Source: Fuscibacter oryzae
GTDB lineage: Bacteria; Pseudomonadota; Alphaproteobacteria; Rhodobacterales; Rhodobacteraceae
Assembly (NCBI RefSeq): GCF_016765795.1
Contig: NZ_JAESVP010000005.1
Span: 124,001 to 188,000 of the forward strand
Direction of reading: 5' to 3'
Length of the DNA stretch: 64,000 nt
This document shows, in pieces, positions 17,089-26,491 of this stretch (positions within the stretch are counted from its first letter, which is position 1; each line of letters starts with the position of its first letter). The position numbers and the translations under genes are program-made. The notes beneath the pieces are model-generated. The model was given only the letters and a program-made list of their open reading frames with translations. It was not told the DNA's origin and ran no database searches.

Positions 17089-18045
17089 TTAACGGAACCC
17101 TTTGGCGTGAAAGATGAAGCCGAGGAAATTCAGCAAGACCTGCGCCGCCAGAACCGATGTCACCTGCCCCGCGTCATAATCTGGTGCCACCTCGACCAAA
17201 TCCATGCCCACCACCTGATGCGCCTGCGCGACGTGCTGAAGCAGCTCCAGCACCTCGTAATACAGGAACCCGCCATGGCTGGGCGTGCCGGTGCCGGGTG
17301 CGATGGACGGGCAAAAGCCGTCAATATCCAGCGTCACATAAACCCGCGCACCGGCCGGAATGCGGGCCGCCACGCCTGCGGGGCCAAGCGCCCGGAACTG
17401 GCGAACCGACAGAATATCAGACCCCATCGCACGGGCCGCCTCATACCCGTCCCGCGCGGTGGAGGAGACGTTGCGAATGCCGACCTGCGTCAGCCCGCTC
17501 ACATAGTCTTTTTCCGCCGCCCGGCGCATCGGGCTGCCATGGCCGACGCGAACCCCGTGACGTTCATCGACAAAATCCAGATGAGCGTCGATTTGCAGGA
17601 TGTGAATCGGCCCCTGCCCGGCAAAGGCCTCGATACAGGGAATGTTCACCGAATGATCGCCGCCGATCACCACCGGCAGCGCGCCCGCCTTCAGCATCGC
17701 CTCTACCCCGGCGCGGATGTTCGCGTGGCTTTTGGCCGTATCGGTATGCACGATGTCGGCATCGCCGATATCCACGATCCGCACCGATTGCGGCAGATAG
17801 GTCGCGTCATCCTCGTGATCGTAAGCCCCGGCATGGCCAAAGCTGAACAGGGTCGATGCCTCTCTCACGCCGCGCGGGCCAAACCGCGCGCCAGCGCGGA
17901 ACTGGGTGCCGAAATCGAAGGGCGCACCCATCACGGCCACCTCCGCCTCGATCCGGCCCCAGTCGGCGACATAGGGCCGCTTGCCAAAGGTCGCGATGCC
18001 GACGAAGGGCAGGTTCAGCCGCCCCGTCTCGTAGCTGTTGGCCAT
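17089..18045 (-). CDS. speB: Agmatinase / ureohydrolase
   Basis: A binuclear-manganese ureohydrolase (318 residues) that most probably cleaves agmatine to putrescine and urea. Metal-ligand blocks are GGDHSVNIP, QIDAHLDFVD and LDIDGFCPSIAPGTGTPSHGG. It is the last gene of the polyamine-type ABC operon, 2 bases after the permease stop, so the transporter may import agmatine or a related guanidino compound. A guanidinobutyrase or guanidinopropionase activity cannot be excluded from sequence. Confidence 0.9.
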   Translation of the reverse strand: MANSYETGRLNLPFVGIATFGKRPYVADWGRIEAEVAVMGAPFDFGTQFRAGARFGPRGVREASTLFSFGHAGAYDHEDDATYLPQSVRIVDIGDADIVHTDTAKSHANIRAGVEAMLKAGALPVVIGGDHSVNIPCIEAFAGQGPIHILQIDAHLDFVDERHGVRVGHGSPMRRAAEKDYVSGLTQVGIRNVSSTARDGYEAARAMGSDILSVRQFRALGPAGVAARIPAGARVYVTLDIDGFCPSIAPGTGTPSHGGFLYYEVLELLQHVAQAHQVVGMDLVEVAPDYDAGQVTSVLAAQVLLNFLGFIFHAKGFR

Positions 18046-18047
18046 GG

Positions 18048-19019
18048 TTACCTCGGCGTCACGCCACGCAGCCGTTCCGACCGGCGGCGCAGCAGTTCGA
18101 CCGTGGCCAGCAGCATCACCGAGATGATCACAAGGATCGTCGCCACCGCCAGAATGGCCGGGCTGATCGCCTCTCGGATGCCATTGAACATCTGGCGCGG
18201 AATGGTTTGCTGTTCGGGCCCGGCGATGAACAGCACCGCCACCACCTCGTCAAACGAGGTGACAAAGGCGAACAGCGCACCAGAGATGATCCCCGGCAGG
18301 ATCAGCGGCATCACCACCTTGAAGAAGGTCACGCGCGGATTGGCCCCCATCGAATGCGCCGCCCGGATCAACGACTGGTCGAACCCAGACAACGTGGCGG
18401 TCACGGTGATGATGACGAACGGAATGCCCAGAACCGCATGGGCGATGATCACGCCCAGATAGGAATTCGCCAGACAGCCCTTGTTCGACAGCATCCAGCC
18501 AAAGATCGCGCCCATCGCACTGTCAGGTGCAACACAGGCCTTGGCGTAGAAAAAGCTCATCCCGACCGCGATGATGATGATCGGCACGATCATCGGCGAA
18601 ATCAGGACCGCCATAATCATGCGCCGTCCCGGCATTTCCGGCCGCGACAGGCCAAGGGCCGCAATGGTGCCCAGCGTGGTGGCCATGATCGTGGCCCACA
18701 GACCCACCCAGAACGAGTTCTTGGCGGCCTGAATCCAGGTCGAATGCTCCCACGCGAGTTTCCACCAGGTGCCGTCACGCGGCCCCTCGGGTACGGGATG
18801 GCCCAGCGTCAGCAGCGTGTCATACCAGCGCAGCGAATAGCCCGCCGGGTCGAAATGCAGCATTTTGTCGGTAAAGCTGAAGTAGGCATCCGAGGTGAAA
18901 GACAGCGGAATGACCACCAGGATCGGCCCGATCAAGAACAGGAAGATCAGGACGCAGATCGCGATATAGGCATAGTGCCAAACACGTTCCAGCGGCGAGG
19001 CATAGATGGGAAGGGCCAT
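18048..19019 (-). CDS. potC: Polyamine-type ABC transporter permease (PotC-like)
   Basis: The second inner-membrane permease of the operon, 323 residues with about six helices. The EAA-loop motif contacting the ATPase is visible in IRAAHSMGANPRVTFFKVVMPLILPG. An N-terminal extension and a periplasmic loop (about residues 50-95) make it longer than E. coli PotC. It starts 13 bases after the PotB-like gene ends and is followed directly by speB. The polyamine assignment rests on family resemblance and on the agmatinase neighbour. Confidence 0.87.
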   Translation of the reverse strand: MALPIYASPLERVWHYAYIAICVLIFLFLIGPILVVIPLSFTSDAYFSFTDKMLHFDPAGYSLRWYDTLLTLGHPVPEGPRDGTWWKLAWEHSTWIQAAKNSFWVGLWATIMATTLGTIAALGLSRPEMPGRRMIMAVLISPMIVPIIIIAVGMSFFYAKACVAPDSAMGAIFGWMLSNKGCLANSYLGVIIAHAVLGIPFVIITVTATLSGFDQSLIRAAHSMGANPRVTFFKVVMPLILPGIISGALFAFVTSFDEVVAVLFIAGPEQQTIPRQMFNGIREAISPAILAVATILVIISVMLLATVELLRRRSERLRGVTPR

Positions 19020-19032
19020 GGGTGTCGTCTCC

Positions 19033-20286
19033 TCAGCCCAGCTTCAGTCGGTCGATGCCGATCAGCCGGTCATAAAGCCAGTACAGGACAAGGATGGCAG
19101 CCAGCAGCATCGCGGCCAGCGCGGCAGCCAGAGACCAGTTCGATTTGGTCATGTGAAAGCTGATCAGGTTAGAGATCAGCTGCCCGTCGGCGCCGCCCAC
19201 CAGCGCGGGGGTAATGTAGTAGCCGACCGCCAGAATGAAGACCAGCAGCGACCCGGCGGCTATGCCCGGCAGGGTCTGGGGCACATAGATGCGGCGGAAG
19301 GTGGTCCAGCTGGTGGCGCCAAGGCTGCGCGACGCGCGGGCATAGCTGGGCGGAATGACCCGCATCACCGAATACAGCGGCAGGATCATGAAGGGCAGCA
19401 GCACATGGGTCATCGCCACGATGGTGCCGGTCATGTTGTACATTGCCTGCAATCGGTTGTCGTCTGAAAGGATGCCTGCCCAGACCAGCAGGTCATTGAC
19501 GATCCCCTGCTCCTGCAACAGCGCAATCCAGGCCGTCGTACGCACCAGAAGCGATGTCCAGAACGGCAGAAGCACCAGAATCATCAGCAAGGACGATTTC
19601 GACATCGGCAGCACGGCCAGCAGATGCGCCACAGGGAAGGCCAGCAGCAGACAGATCACCGTGATCGCGCCCGAGACGAGGAAGGTCTTGAAGAACAGAT
19701 ACAGATAGATCCGGTCCTGATCGGCGCCCCGTGCCCAGCCAGTGTCACCCAGCTTGCGGTCGGTCGCGACCTGATAAAACTCGGTCGTATAGGGGCTGGA
19801 GGCGGCTTCCATCGCGCGCCACAGCCGCGGCATTCCCCATTCAGGATCAAGGGCCAGCAGCGCCTCTTTATAGGGCGGCTGCAAATCTTTGGCGGCGCGA
19901 GCACCGGCCTTGAACAGGCTGATCGTGCCCGGCACGGTATAGTTGATGCGCGTACCCGCCATGCCGGTGGTCTTGTCTTTCTGCATCAGCGCAAGATCGC
20001 TGACCAGTGCGGCATAGGCCTCTTCCGGCGGGTTGGCGGGGTCGAATCCGGGTTGTTGCTTGAACCAAGCCGACAGGCTGGGCGCAGAGCCCGAAAAGCC
20101 GTCATGCTCTAACGAGCGTTTCAGCATATAGCCGATGGGGATCAGGAAGGTCAGCAGCACGAACAGCAAAAGCGGCAGCACCAGCAGGAAGGCGCGGCGT
20201 TTGGCTCGGGCTTGGGCAGTGGCCAGCGCGGCCTTGAGCGGGCGACCATCAGATGTGGTCAGCAGGGTCGTGGCAGCTTCGGCCAT
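19033..20286 (-). CDS. potB: Polyamine-type ABC transporter permease (PotB-like) with large periplasmic loop
   Basis: The first inner-membrane permease, 417 residues, against about 280-310 for usual PotB/PotH. The excess is a hydrophilic region of about 130 residues between helix 1 (LLLFVLLTFLIPIGYML) and helix 2 (TFLVSGAITVICLLLAF), expected to lie in the periplasm. The EAA-loop is SYARASRSLGATSWTTFRRIYVPQTLPG. It is preceded on its own strand by the hairpin at 20307-20333. Confidence 0.87.
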   Translation of the reverse strand: MAEAATTLLTTSDGRPLKAALATAQARAKRRAFLLVLPLLLFVLLTFLIPIGYMLKRSLEHDGFSGSAPSLSAWFKQQPGFDPANPPEEAYAALVSDLALMQKDKTTGMAGTRINYTVPGTISLFKAGARAAKDLQPPYKEALLALDPEWGMPRLWRAMEAASSPYTTEFYQVATDRKLGDTGWARGADQDRIYLYLFFKTFLVSGAITVICLLLAFPVAHLLAVLPMSKSSLLMILVLLPFWTSLLVRTTAWIALLQEQGIVNDLLVWAGILSDDNRLQAMYNMTGTIVAMTHVLLPFMILPLYSVMRVIPPSYARASRSLGATSWTTFRRIYVPQTLPGIAAGSLLVFILAVGYYITPALVGGADGQLISNLISFHMTKSNWSLAAALAAMLLAAILVLYWLYDRLIGIDRLKLG

Positions 20287-20306
20287 CCCGGAATCCTTTC
20301 GTAAGG

Positions 20307-20333
20307 TCCGGGCGCGGAAAACCCGCGCCCGGA
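20307..20333 (-). other. Intercistronic hairpin after the binding-protein gene
   Basis: TCCGGGCGCGG and CCGCGCCCGGA pair perfectly over 11 bases around a five-base loop, between the stop of the binding-protein gene and the start of the PotB-like permease. No U-run follows. Such hairpins commonly stabilise the binding-protein message and lower permease expression; that role is inferred. Confidence 0.6.
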
Positions 20334-20370
20334 AGTCACATACCCTAAAGTCGCTGGGCCAGTGGCCGGA

Positions 20371-21444
20371 TTACTTGGTCAGCCAGGCCTGGAAACGCTC
20401 GTTCAGTTCGGAGTCATGATCGACCCAGAAGTCCGACGAGGTCAGCAGCGAGTTGGTCATGTTGGCCGGGTTGGTCGGCAGGTTCGGACCCATTTCGGTC
20501 TTGCCGTCGGTGTACATGATCGGATCGACGTTCGCCGACTTGCGCGGCGGACCGTAGGAGATGTGCGAGGCTTGCGCGCGCAGACCTTCTGTCGAGGTGG
20601 CGTATTTGATGAAGTCCATCGCCAGATCCTTGTTCGGCGCGCCCTTCGGAACGACGTACATTTCGTTTTCATAGATCTGGCCATCCCAGACGATCTGGAA
20701 CGGTTTGCCTTCGCCGACAGCGGCACCGAAGATACGGCCGTTATAGGCGGTGGTCATCGACACTTCGCCGTCAGCCAGCAGTTGCGGCGCCTGGGCACCG
20801 GCTTCCCACCAGACGACATCCTTCTTGATGGTGTCCAGCTTGGCGAAGGCGCGGTCGATGCCTTCGGGGGTCGCGAGGGTGGTATAGACATCGGCCGGCG
20901 CAACGCCGTCAGCCATCAGCGCGAATTCCAGAACGGCCTTTGCGCCCTTCTTCAGGCCACGCTTGCCGGGGAACTTGGCCAGATCGAAGAAATCGGCCGC
21001 AGTTTTCGGTGCGGCATCGGCCGCAAACTTGGTGGTGTCATAGGCGTAGACGTTCGCCCAGATGTCGGTCGAAACGCCACACTCGGTGACAGCACCGGGG
21101 AAGAAGTCATCGGTCGCAGCCGTACCATCGGGGGCCGGAGCCAGCTTGGAGGCGTCGATGGTTTCCAGCACGCCTTCGTCGCACAGGCGGATCGCGTCGG
21201 CATATTCAACCGAAGCCACGTCAACCGTGACGTTGCCAGCCTCGACCATCGCCTTGATCGGCTGGGCTGGGTTATCGGCATCGACCATCACAGCCGCGTT
21301 GCCGGTGGCCGCAGCCCAAGGCTTTACATGGGCTTCGGTCTGCGCGGCACCATAGGCACCGCCCCACGACATCACCGTCACGTCAGCGCGGGCGATGCCC
21401 GACACGGCGCACAGCGCGGTGGAAAGGATGAGAATTTTTTTCAT
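20371..21444 (-). CDS. potD: Polyamine-type ABC transporter substrate-binding protein (PotD-like)
   Basis: A periplasmic extracellular solute-binding protein of the PotD/PotF class, 357 residues. A signal peptide (MKKILILSTALCAVSGIARA) is followed by VTVMSWGGAYG, the usual first strand of the group. The segment VVWWEAGAQAPQLLADGEVSMTTAYNGR and a C-terminal AMDFIKYATSTEGLRAQ match this fold. The ribosome site GGGAG precedes the ATG. It is the second gene of the operon, after the ATPase. Confidence 0.88.
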   Translation of the reverse strand: MKKILILSTALCAVSGIARADVTVMSWGGAYGAAQTEAHVKPWAAATGNAAVMVDADNPAQPIKAMVEAGNVTVDVASVEYADAIRLCDEGVLETIDASKLAPAPDGTAATDDFFPGAVTECGVSTDIWANVYAYDTTKFAADAAPKTAADFFDLAKFPGKRGLKKGAKAVLEFALMADGVAPADVYTTLATPEGIDRAFAKLDTIKKDVVWWEAGAQAPQLLADGEVSMTTAYNGRIFGAAVGEGKPFQIVWDGQIYENEMYVVPKGAPNKDLAMDFIKYATSTEGLRAQASHISYGPPRKSANVDPIMYTDGKTEMGPNLPTNPANMTNSLLTSSDFWVDHDSELNERFQAWLTK

Positions 21445-21523
21445 TGTATACTCCCGGTTGGTTTTTTGGTTGGTTTTCGGTCTTTACTGCGTGATGTGAC
21501 CCGCAGCCCCCGCCGAGGGGATT

Positions 21524-22627
21524 TCACATCGGATCAAGCGCGCGGGCGTCCAGCGGATGCCAGCCCACCTTGATCTTTTCTCCGGCCGACAGCTTGGTCT
21601 GGCCTAGCGTGTTGCGCATTTTCATAACGAAATCGTCAGACCCCGCGACTCGCAGCACTGCACGCAGGATGTCGCCCATATAGATGACCTCAATCACCTC
21701 GGCGTCCAGCGTATGAGCACCTTCGGGCATCATCGAGGGCTTGAACTCCACCCGCTCGGGCCGAATCGAGACCAGCGTCTTCTGGCCCTTTTCCTTGACG
21801 TTCACCGCCGTGGCGTCGATCAGCTCTCCGGTTGCCAGACGCACCAGCGCCTTGTCACCGTTCAGCTCTTCAATCGTGCCGGGCAGCTTGTTGTTCTCGC
21901 CGATGAACTGGGCGACAAAGCTGTTTTCGGGGCGCTCATACAGATCGGCGGGCGGTGCCAGTTGCTGGATGCGGCCATCGTTGAACACCGCGACACGGTC
22001 GCTCATCGTCAGGGCCTCGCCCTGGTCGTGGGTGACGTAAACCACCGTGATGCCAAGCGATTCGTGCAGGTGCTTGATTTCGAACTGCATGTGTTCGCGC
22101 AACTGCTTGTCCAGCGCGCCCAAAGGTTCGTCCATCAAGACCAGCGCCGGATCGAACACCAGCGCACGGGCCAGGGCGATGCGCTGCTGCTGACCGCCTG
22201 AAAGCTGGGCCGGACGGCGGTTGATGAAATTACCCATCTGAACCATGTCCAACGCGCGCTTAACCTTGGCCTCGCGCTCGTCCTTGCCCATACCGCGCAC
22301 TTCCAGCGGGAAAGACAGATTCTCGCCCACTGTCATGTGGGGGAACAGCGCGTAATTCTGGAACACCATGCCGATGCCGCGCTTGTGGGGCGGCACCTGG
22401 TTGATCGGGCGCTTGTCCAGCAGGATCTCGCCGTTGGTGGCGGTCTCGAACCCGGCCAGCATCATCAGGCAGGTGGTCTTCCCCGACCCCGAGGGCCCCA
22501 GCATCGTCAGAAACTCGCCCTTGCCGATCGAAAGGTTCAGATCCTTTACGACCAGCGAGACGCCATCATAGCTTTTTTGCACATGCTGAAATTCGACGTA
22601 TGCGTCGCCAGGCCCGTTTTGTGCCAA
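21524..22627 (-). CDS. potA: Polyamine-type ABC transporter ATPase (PotA-like), TTG start
   Basis: The ATP-binding subunit and first gene of the operon. Walker A GPSGSGKTT, the Q-loop FQNYALFPHMTV, the signature LSGGQQQRIALARAL, Walker B LVLMDEPLGALD and the switch His in VTHDQGEALT are all intact, followed by a C-terminal TOBE domain (about 280-365). No ATG exists near the N-terminus: two in-frame TTG codons at 22633 and 22627 follow AGGGAGA. The one at 22627 is nine bases from AGGGAG and is chosen, giving 367 residues. Confidence 0.9.
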   Translation of the reverse strand: MAQNGPGDAYVEFQHVQKSYDGVSLVVKDLNLSIGKGEFLTMLGPSGSGKTTCLMMLAGFETATNGEILLDKRPINQVPPHKRGIGMVFQNYALFPHMTVGENLSFPLEVRGMGKDEREAKVKRALDMVQMGNFINRRPAQLSGGQQQRIALARALVFDPALVLMDEPLGALDKQLREHMQFEIKHLHESLGITVVYVTHDQGEALTMSDRVAVFNDGRIQQLAPPADLYERPENSFVAQFIGENNKLPGTIEELNGDKALVRLATGELIDATAVNVKEKGQKTLVSIRPERVEFKPSMMPEGAHTLDAEVIEVIYMGDILRAVLRVAGSDDFVMKMRNTLGQTKLSAGEKIKVGWHPLDARALDPM

Positions 22628-23118
22628 ACCCAAGTTCTCCCTGTCTGTCTGGTGGCGTTGCTCGCCACTCTTCCCTGTGACTAAAGCGGCTGCTGCCGGG
22701 GTTGGCAACGCCCATGTACGTTTCCGACTGTTCGCATATGAAACGCGTCACAATCGGGCATTTTGCGCCGCGTTTGCCGCTCATAGCGGCATCGCGTCAA
22801 TCGAATCGGCAGGCCGGCACAGGTGTTAGCGCCGGACAACCTGACGTTACGGAACCCATCCGCATAGAGCGCGCGCAAAGGGCCGAAACTGCCTTGCTAA
22901 ATTGCGCCACGACGGTGCTTTCCGCCCCAGCTTCGCAGCCGGTCTTGGCATGTTGGTATACCGGAATACCATCTGTCAATCAGGAAGATGTCCCCGGCAA
23001 GAATCCCGCGCTTGCCCTGCGCAAGACAGCCCAAAAAACGATCATCCGCAATATCGACCGCACTGATAGCATGTCATGTGTATTCGGGGGCTGGCATGGC
23101 CAGAAACAGGGACCTGAG
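22628..23118. other. Long intergenic region upstream of the pot operon
   Basis: These 491 bases between potA and tRNA-Leu hold no gene I can support. Open frames here have no ribosome site and no recognisable protein. It should contain the promoter of the minus-strand pot-speB operon. The only clear structure is the inverted repeat at 22954-22971. Confidence 0.6.
22954..22971. promoter_or_regulatory. Candidate operator (TGGTAT-N6-ATACCA)
   Basis: TGGTAT (22954-22959) and ATACCA (22966-22971) are exact inverted half-sites around ACCGGA, about 330 bases before potA. This size and A/T-centred half-site are typical of GntR-type dimers, but no regulator gene is adjacent and the target promoter is not certain. 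Confidence 0.35.
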
Positions 23119-23205
23119 TGGTGCGGATGAAAGGACTCGAACCTTCACTCCGGTTAAGGAACAGCGACCTCAACGCTGCGCGTCTACCAATTCCGCCACA
23201 TCCGC
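23119..23205 (-). tRNA. tRNA-Leu (GAG)
   Basis: An 87-base class II tRNA with encoded CCA. The acceptor GCGGATG pairs with CATCCGC, the D-arm has the usual leucine sequence GCGGAATTGGTAGACGC, the anticodon stem CAGCG/CGCTG carries loop TTGAGGT with anticodon GAG, and a variable arm and T-loop TTCGAGT follow. The discriminator is A. Confidence 0.95.
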
Positions 23206-23344
23206 ACACTCTGGCCCCCATGGGCAGTGCCCTTGAGGTGGCGGCTATGTAGCGACTGATCCGTGCGAAGAAAAGGGGGATTCTGTCGCCCGTTGCAAAC
23301 CGCCTCGCGTCGCGCCACATGTCAGACAGAAGACGGAGGCGCAG

Positions 23345-24025
23345 ATGCACCAGGAACCGGAATGGCAGACCCTGCCGGGGCTCTCGCCCTATGCCGAAAC
23401 CCTTGCCGCGATGGAAGACCGCGCCACCGCGATTGCCGAGGGCCGCGCGCCAGAGGCGATCTGGCTGTTGGAACATCCCCCCCTTTACACCGCAGGCACC
23501 AGCGCCAAACCCGCTGACCTGACCGACCCCGGCCGCTTTCCGGTCTTCAACGTGGGGCGCGGCGGGCAATATACCTATCACGGGCCGGGGCAACGGGTGG
23601 TCTATGTCATGCTTGATGTCGGCAAGCGCGGGCGCGATGTGCGCTGTTTTGTGCGCGATCTGGAGAACTGGGTGATTGCCGCGCTGGCCGAATTCAACGT
23701 GACCGGGCAGATTCGCCCTGGTCGGGTCGGCGTCTGGGTTGAACGCCCCGACAAGCCCCGTTTGCCAGATGGCAGCCTGCGCGAAGACAAGATCGCTGCC
23801 CTTGGCATCAAGCTGCGCCGCTGGGTCAGCTTTCATGGCATCTCGATCAACGTCGAACCCGATCTGTCGCATTTCGATGGCATCGTGCCCTGCGGCATCC
23901 GCGACCATGGCGTGACCAGCCTGGTTGATCTGGGCCTGCCCGTCACCATGGCCGATCTTGACGCCGCACTGGCTGCGACATTTGAGCAGAGTGTCGCCGG
24001 TCAATCCGCCCTTTGTATGCCTTGA
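23345..24025 (+). CDS. lipB: Lipoyl(octanoyl) transferase
   Basis: Transfers octanoate from octanoyl-ACP to the lipoyl domains of 2-oxoacid dehydrogenases and GcvH. The blocks [32 protein letters not shown], the catalytic Lys region [17 protein letters not shown] and the catalytic Cys in [14 protein letters not shown] are all present. At 226 residues the length is normal. It stands alone between tRNA-Leu and the cytochrome c gene. Confidence 0.95.
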   Translation: MHQEPEWQTLPGLSPYAETLAAMEDRATAIAEGRAPEAIWLLEHPPLYTAGTSAKPADLTDPGRFPVFNVGRGGQYTYHGPGQRVVYVMLDVGKRGRDVRCFVRDLENWVIAALAEFNVTGQIRPGRVGVWVERPDKPRLPDGSLREDKIAALGIKLRRWVSFHGISINVEPDLSHFDGIVPCGIRDHGVTSLVDLGLPVTMADLDAALAATFEQSVAGQSALCMP

Positions 24026-24118
24026 ATTTGCATATCATAAATATCAATCATCCCTTGTGAAACGCGCGAGGGCGACTCGTCGGGCCATGCCCCCACGAGC
24101 GCATAGCAAGAGGTGAAC

Positions 24119-24529
24119 ATGAACAAGATTTCTCTGACGGTCCTGCTCTGCGGTCTGACCGTCGCCGCCCCTGCCCTTGCCGGCGATCCGGCCGCAGGTG
24201 AAAAAGGCTTCAACAAGTGCAAGGCCTGCCATTCGATCACGGCGGCCGACGGCACCGCCATTGTCAAGGGCGGCAAGACCGGCCCGAACCTGTTCGGCGT
24301 CATCGGCCGCGCGGCTGGCTCTGAGGCCGGGTTCAACTATGGCGAGGGCCTGAAAGAGCTGGGCGGCACCGGCCTTGTCTGGGACGAGGCCACGCTGGCG
24401 ACCTATGTCACCGACCCGACCGCCTTTGTGAAGGAAAAGACTGGCGATGCTGCGGCCAAATCAAACATGACCTTCAAACTGGCCAAGGGCGGCGAGGACA
24501 TCGCGGCCTTCCTTGCCACGAAAAAATGA
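24119..24529 (+). CDS. Periplasmic cytochrome c of the c2 family
   Basis: A class I cytochrome c, 136 residues with a signal peptide (cleavage near ALAG). One haem site, CKACH, follows GEKGFNKC, and the axial Met lies in AAKSNMTFKLA. The spacing and the GPNLFGVIGRAAG segment match cytochrome c2/isocytochrome c2, which carries electrons from the bc1 complex to terminal oxidases or a reaction centre. The ribosome site AAGAGG decides the ATG at 24119 over a GTG two codons earlier. The gene for oxidase subunit I follows after 209 bases. Confidence 0.88.
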   Translation: MNKISLTVLLCGLTVAAPALAGDPAAGEKGFNKCKACHSITAADGTAIVKGGKTGPNLFGVIGRAAGSEAGFNYGEGLKELGGTGLVWDEATLATYVTDPTAFVKEKTGDAAAKSNMTFKLAKGGEDIAAFLATKK

Positions 24530-24552
24530 CCTGCCCCACGTCAGGGTAATTG

Positions 24553-24585
24553 AAAGGGCGGCTCCCTCCGGGCTGCCCTTTTTCC
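24553..24585 (+). terminator. Terminator of the cytochrome c gene
   Basis: AAAGGGC (24553-24559) and GCCCTTT (24575-24581) form a hairpin with a 15-base loop that can pair further, followed by TTCC and more T. It lies 23 bases after the cytochrome stop. Confidence 0.7.
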
Positions 24586-24622
24586 TTTGCAAGCAAGGCA
24601 CCCCGGCCTGCGACACCTTTTC

Positions 24623-24636
24623 TTGATCTGGATCAA
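24623..24636. promoter_or_regulatory. Perfect FNR/FnrL box upstream of ctaD
   Basis: TTGATCTGGATCAA matches the FNR-family consensus TTGAT-N4-ATCAA at every defined position, 103 bases before the ctaD start. It predicts oxygen-dependent control, either activation or repression, of the aa3-type oxidase by an FnrL-type regulator. Confidence 0.8.
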
Positions 24637-24738
24637 ACTCTGACATTGCCGTGATCCGCGCCCCGCACTAAACACGATGCCAATGAACACGCGCGGTTTT
24701 GCCGCGTGTAAAGCACTTGAACGAAACGGGAGACGCCA

Positions 24739-26409
24739 ATGGCAGACGCAGCCATTCACGGCCACGAACATGATCACAAGGGGTTCTTCACCCGCTGGTT
24801 CATGTCCACCAACCACAAGGACATCGGTGTCCTTTACCTTTTCACCGCAGGCGTCGTGGGCCTGATCTCGGTCATGTTCACCGTCTATATGCGGATGGAA
24901 CTGATGGAGCCGGGCGTGCAATACATGTGCACCGAGGGGATGCGCCTGTTCGCAGACGCCTCGCAGCCCTGCACGCCCAACGGCCATGTCTGGAACGTGA
25001 CCGTCACCGCCCACGGCATCCTGATGATGTTCTTCGTGGTGATTCCCGCCCTGTTCGGCGGCTTTGGCAACTATTTCATGCCGCTGCAAATCGGTGCGCC
25101 GGACATGGCTTTCCCGCGCATGAACAACCTCAGCTACTGGATGTATGTCGCGGGCACCTCGCTGGCCGTGGCCTCGCTGTTCGCGCCGGGTGGCGACGGG
25201 CAGACCGGCGCGGGCGTGGGTTGGGTGCTTTACCCGCCGCTTTCGACCAGTGACCAAGGCTATTCGATGGACCTCGCGATCTTCGCGGTTCACCTGTCGG
25301 GCGCCTCGTCGATCCTCGGCGCGATCAACATGATCACCACCTTCCTGAACATGCGCGCGCCGGGCATGACGCTGCATAAGGTTCCGCTGTTCGGCTGGTC
25401 GATCTTTGTCACATCGTGGCTGATTCTGCTGGCGCTGCCGGTTCTGGCGGGTGCGATCACCATGCTGCTGACCGACCGCAACTTTGGCACCACCTTCTTC
25501 CAGCCCTCGGGCGGCGGTGACCCGATCCTGTATCAGCACATCCTGTGGTTCTTCGGCCACCCGGAAGTGTACATCATCGTCATCCCGGCCTTCGGTATCA
25601 TTTCGCAGGTCATCTCGACCTTCTCGCGCAAGCCGATCTTCGGCTATCTGCCGATGGTCTATGCGATGGTCGCCATCGGTGTTCTGGGCTTCGTCGTCTG
25701 GGCGCACCATATGTACACCGTGGGGATGAGCCTGCATCAGCAGTCTTACTTCATGCTGGCCACCATGGTCATCGCGGTGCCGACCGGCATCAAGGTGTTC
25801 TCGTGGATCGCCACGATGTGGGGCGGCTCGATCAGCTTTGAAACCCCCATGTTGTGGGCCTTTGGCTTCCTATTCCTGTTCACCGTGGGCGGCGTGACCG
25901 GCATCGTGCTGAGCCAAGCTCCGGTCGACCGTGCCTATCACGACACCTATTACGTCGTGGCGCACTTCCACTATGTGATGAGCTTGGGCGCCGTGTTCGG
26001 CATCTTTGCCGGCATCTATTTCTGGATCGGCAAGATGTCGGGCCGCCAATACCCGGAATGGGCGGGCAAGGTTCACTTCTTTGCAATGTTCATCGGTGCA
26101 AACCTGACCTTCTTCCCGCAGCACTTCCTGGGCCGTCAGGGCATGCCGCGCCGCTATATCGACTACCCCGAGGCGTTTGCCTATTGGAACCACATTTCGT
26201 CGCTGGGGGCGTTCCTGTCCTTCGCCTCGTTCGTGTTCTTCATTGGCGTGGTGTTCTACACCCTGTTCTTCGGCAAGAAGATCACCGTGAACAACTATTG
26301 GAACGAACACGCCGACACCCTGGAATGGACCCTGCCTTGCCCGCCGCCCGAACACACGTTCGAGCAGCTTCCCAAGCCGTCCGACTGGGATCACGCCCAC
26401 GGGCACTGA
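24739..26409 (+). CDS. ctaD: Cytochrome c oxidase subunit I (aa3 type)
   Basis: The catalytic subunit of the haem-copper terminal oxidase, 556 residues with twelve membrane helices. Haem and copper ligands are seen in [10 protein letters not shown] (His of haem a), [10 protein letters not shown] (CuB His and Tyr), [11 protein letters not shown] (two CuB His) and [10 protein letters not shown] (two haem His). The D-channel Asp lies in the first helices and the K-channel Lys in [15 protein letters not shown]. The gene is monocistronic, with a FNR box upstream and a strong terminator downstream, as known for Rhodobacter; the other subunits must lie elsewhere. Confidence 0.97.
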   Translation: MADAAIHGHEHDHKGFFTRWFMSTNHKDIGVLYLFTAGVVGLISVMFTVYMRMELMEPGVQYMCTEGMRLFADASQPCTPNGHVWNVTVTAHGILMMFFVVIPALFGGFGNYFMPLQIGAPDMAFPRMNNLSYWMYVAGTSLAVASLFAPGGDGQTGAGVGWVLYPPLSTSDQGYSMDLAIFAVHLSGASSILGAINMITTFLNMRAPGMTLHKVPLFGWSIFVTSWLILLALPVLAGAITMLLTDRNFGTTFFQPSGGGDPILYQHILWFFGHPEVYIIVIPAFGIISQVISTFSRKPIFGYLPMVYAMVAIGVLGFVVWAHHMYTVGMSLHQQSYFMLATMVIAVPTGIKVFSWIATMWGGSISFETPMLWAFGFLFLFTVGGVTGIVLSQAPVDRAYHDTYYVVAHFHYVMSLGAVFGIFAGIYFWIGKMSGRQYPEWAGKVHFFAMFIGANLTFFPQHFLGRQGMPRRYIDYPEAFAYWNHISSLGAFLSFASFVFFIGVVFYTLFFGKKITVNNYWNEHADTLEWTLPCPPPEHTFEQLPKPSDWDHAHGH

Positions 26410-26423
26410 GACGGGAAAATGAT

Positions 26424-26455
26424 AAAAGGCCCCGAGGGAAACCTCGGGGCCTTTT
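26424..26455. terminator. Strong bidirectional terminator
   Basis: A perfect 14-pair stem (26424-26437 with 26442-26455) closed by a GAAA loop. T-runs follow on both strands. It ends ctaD and can also end the minus-strand secreted-protein gene whose stop is at 26492. Confidence 0.92.
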
Positions 26456-26491
26456 GCATTTCGGCTGAAAGATTCTCCTTCGCCACCCGTG

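Noticed and set aside
22702-23130. 142-codon open frame on the plus strand before tRNA-Leu
   Set aside because: It has no ribosome site, no recognisable protein features, runs into the tRNA-Leu gene on the other strand and overlaps the pot promoter region. It is best explained as a chance frame.
24034-24052. Possible second FNR box before the cytochrome c gene
   Set aside because: ATCATAAATATCAA has a good right half (ATCAA) but the left half differs from TTGAT at two of five positions, so the match is too weak to call.
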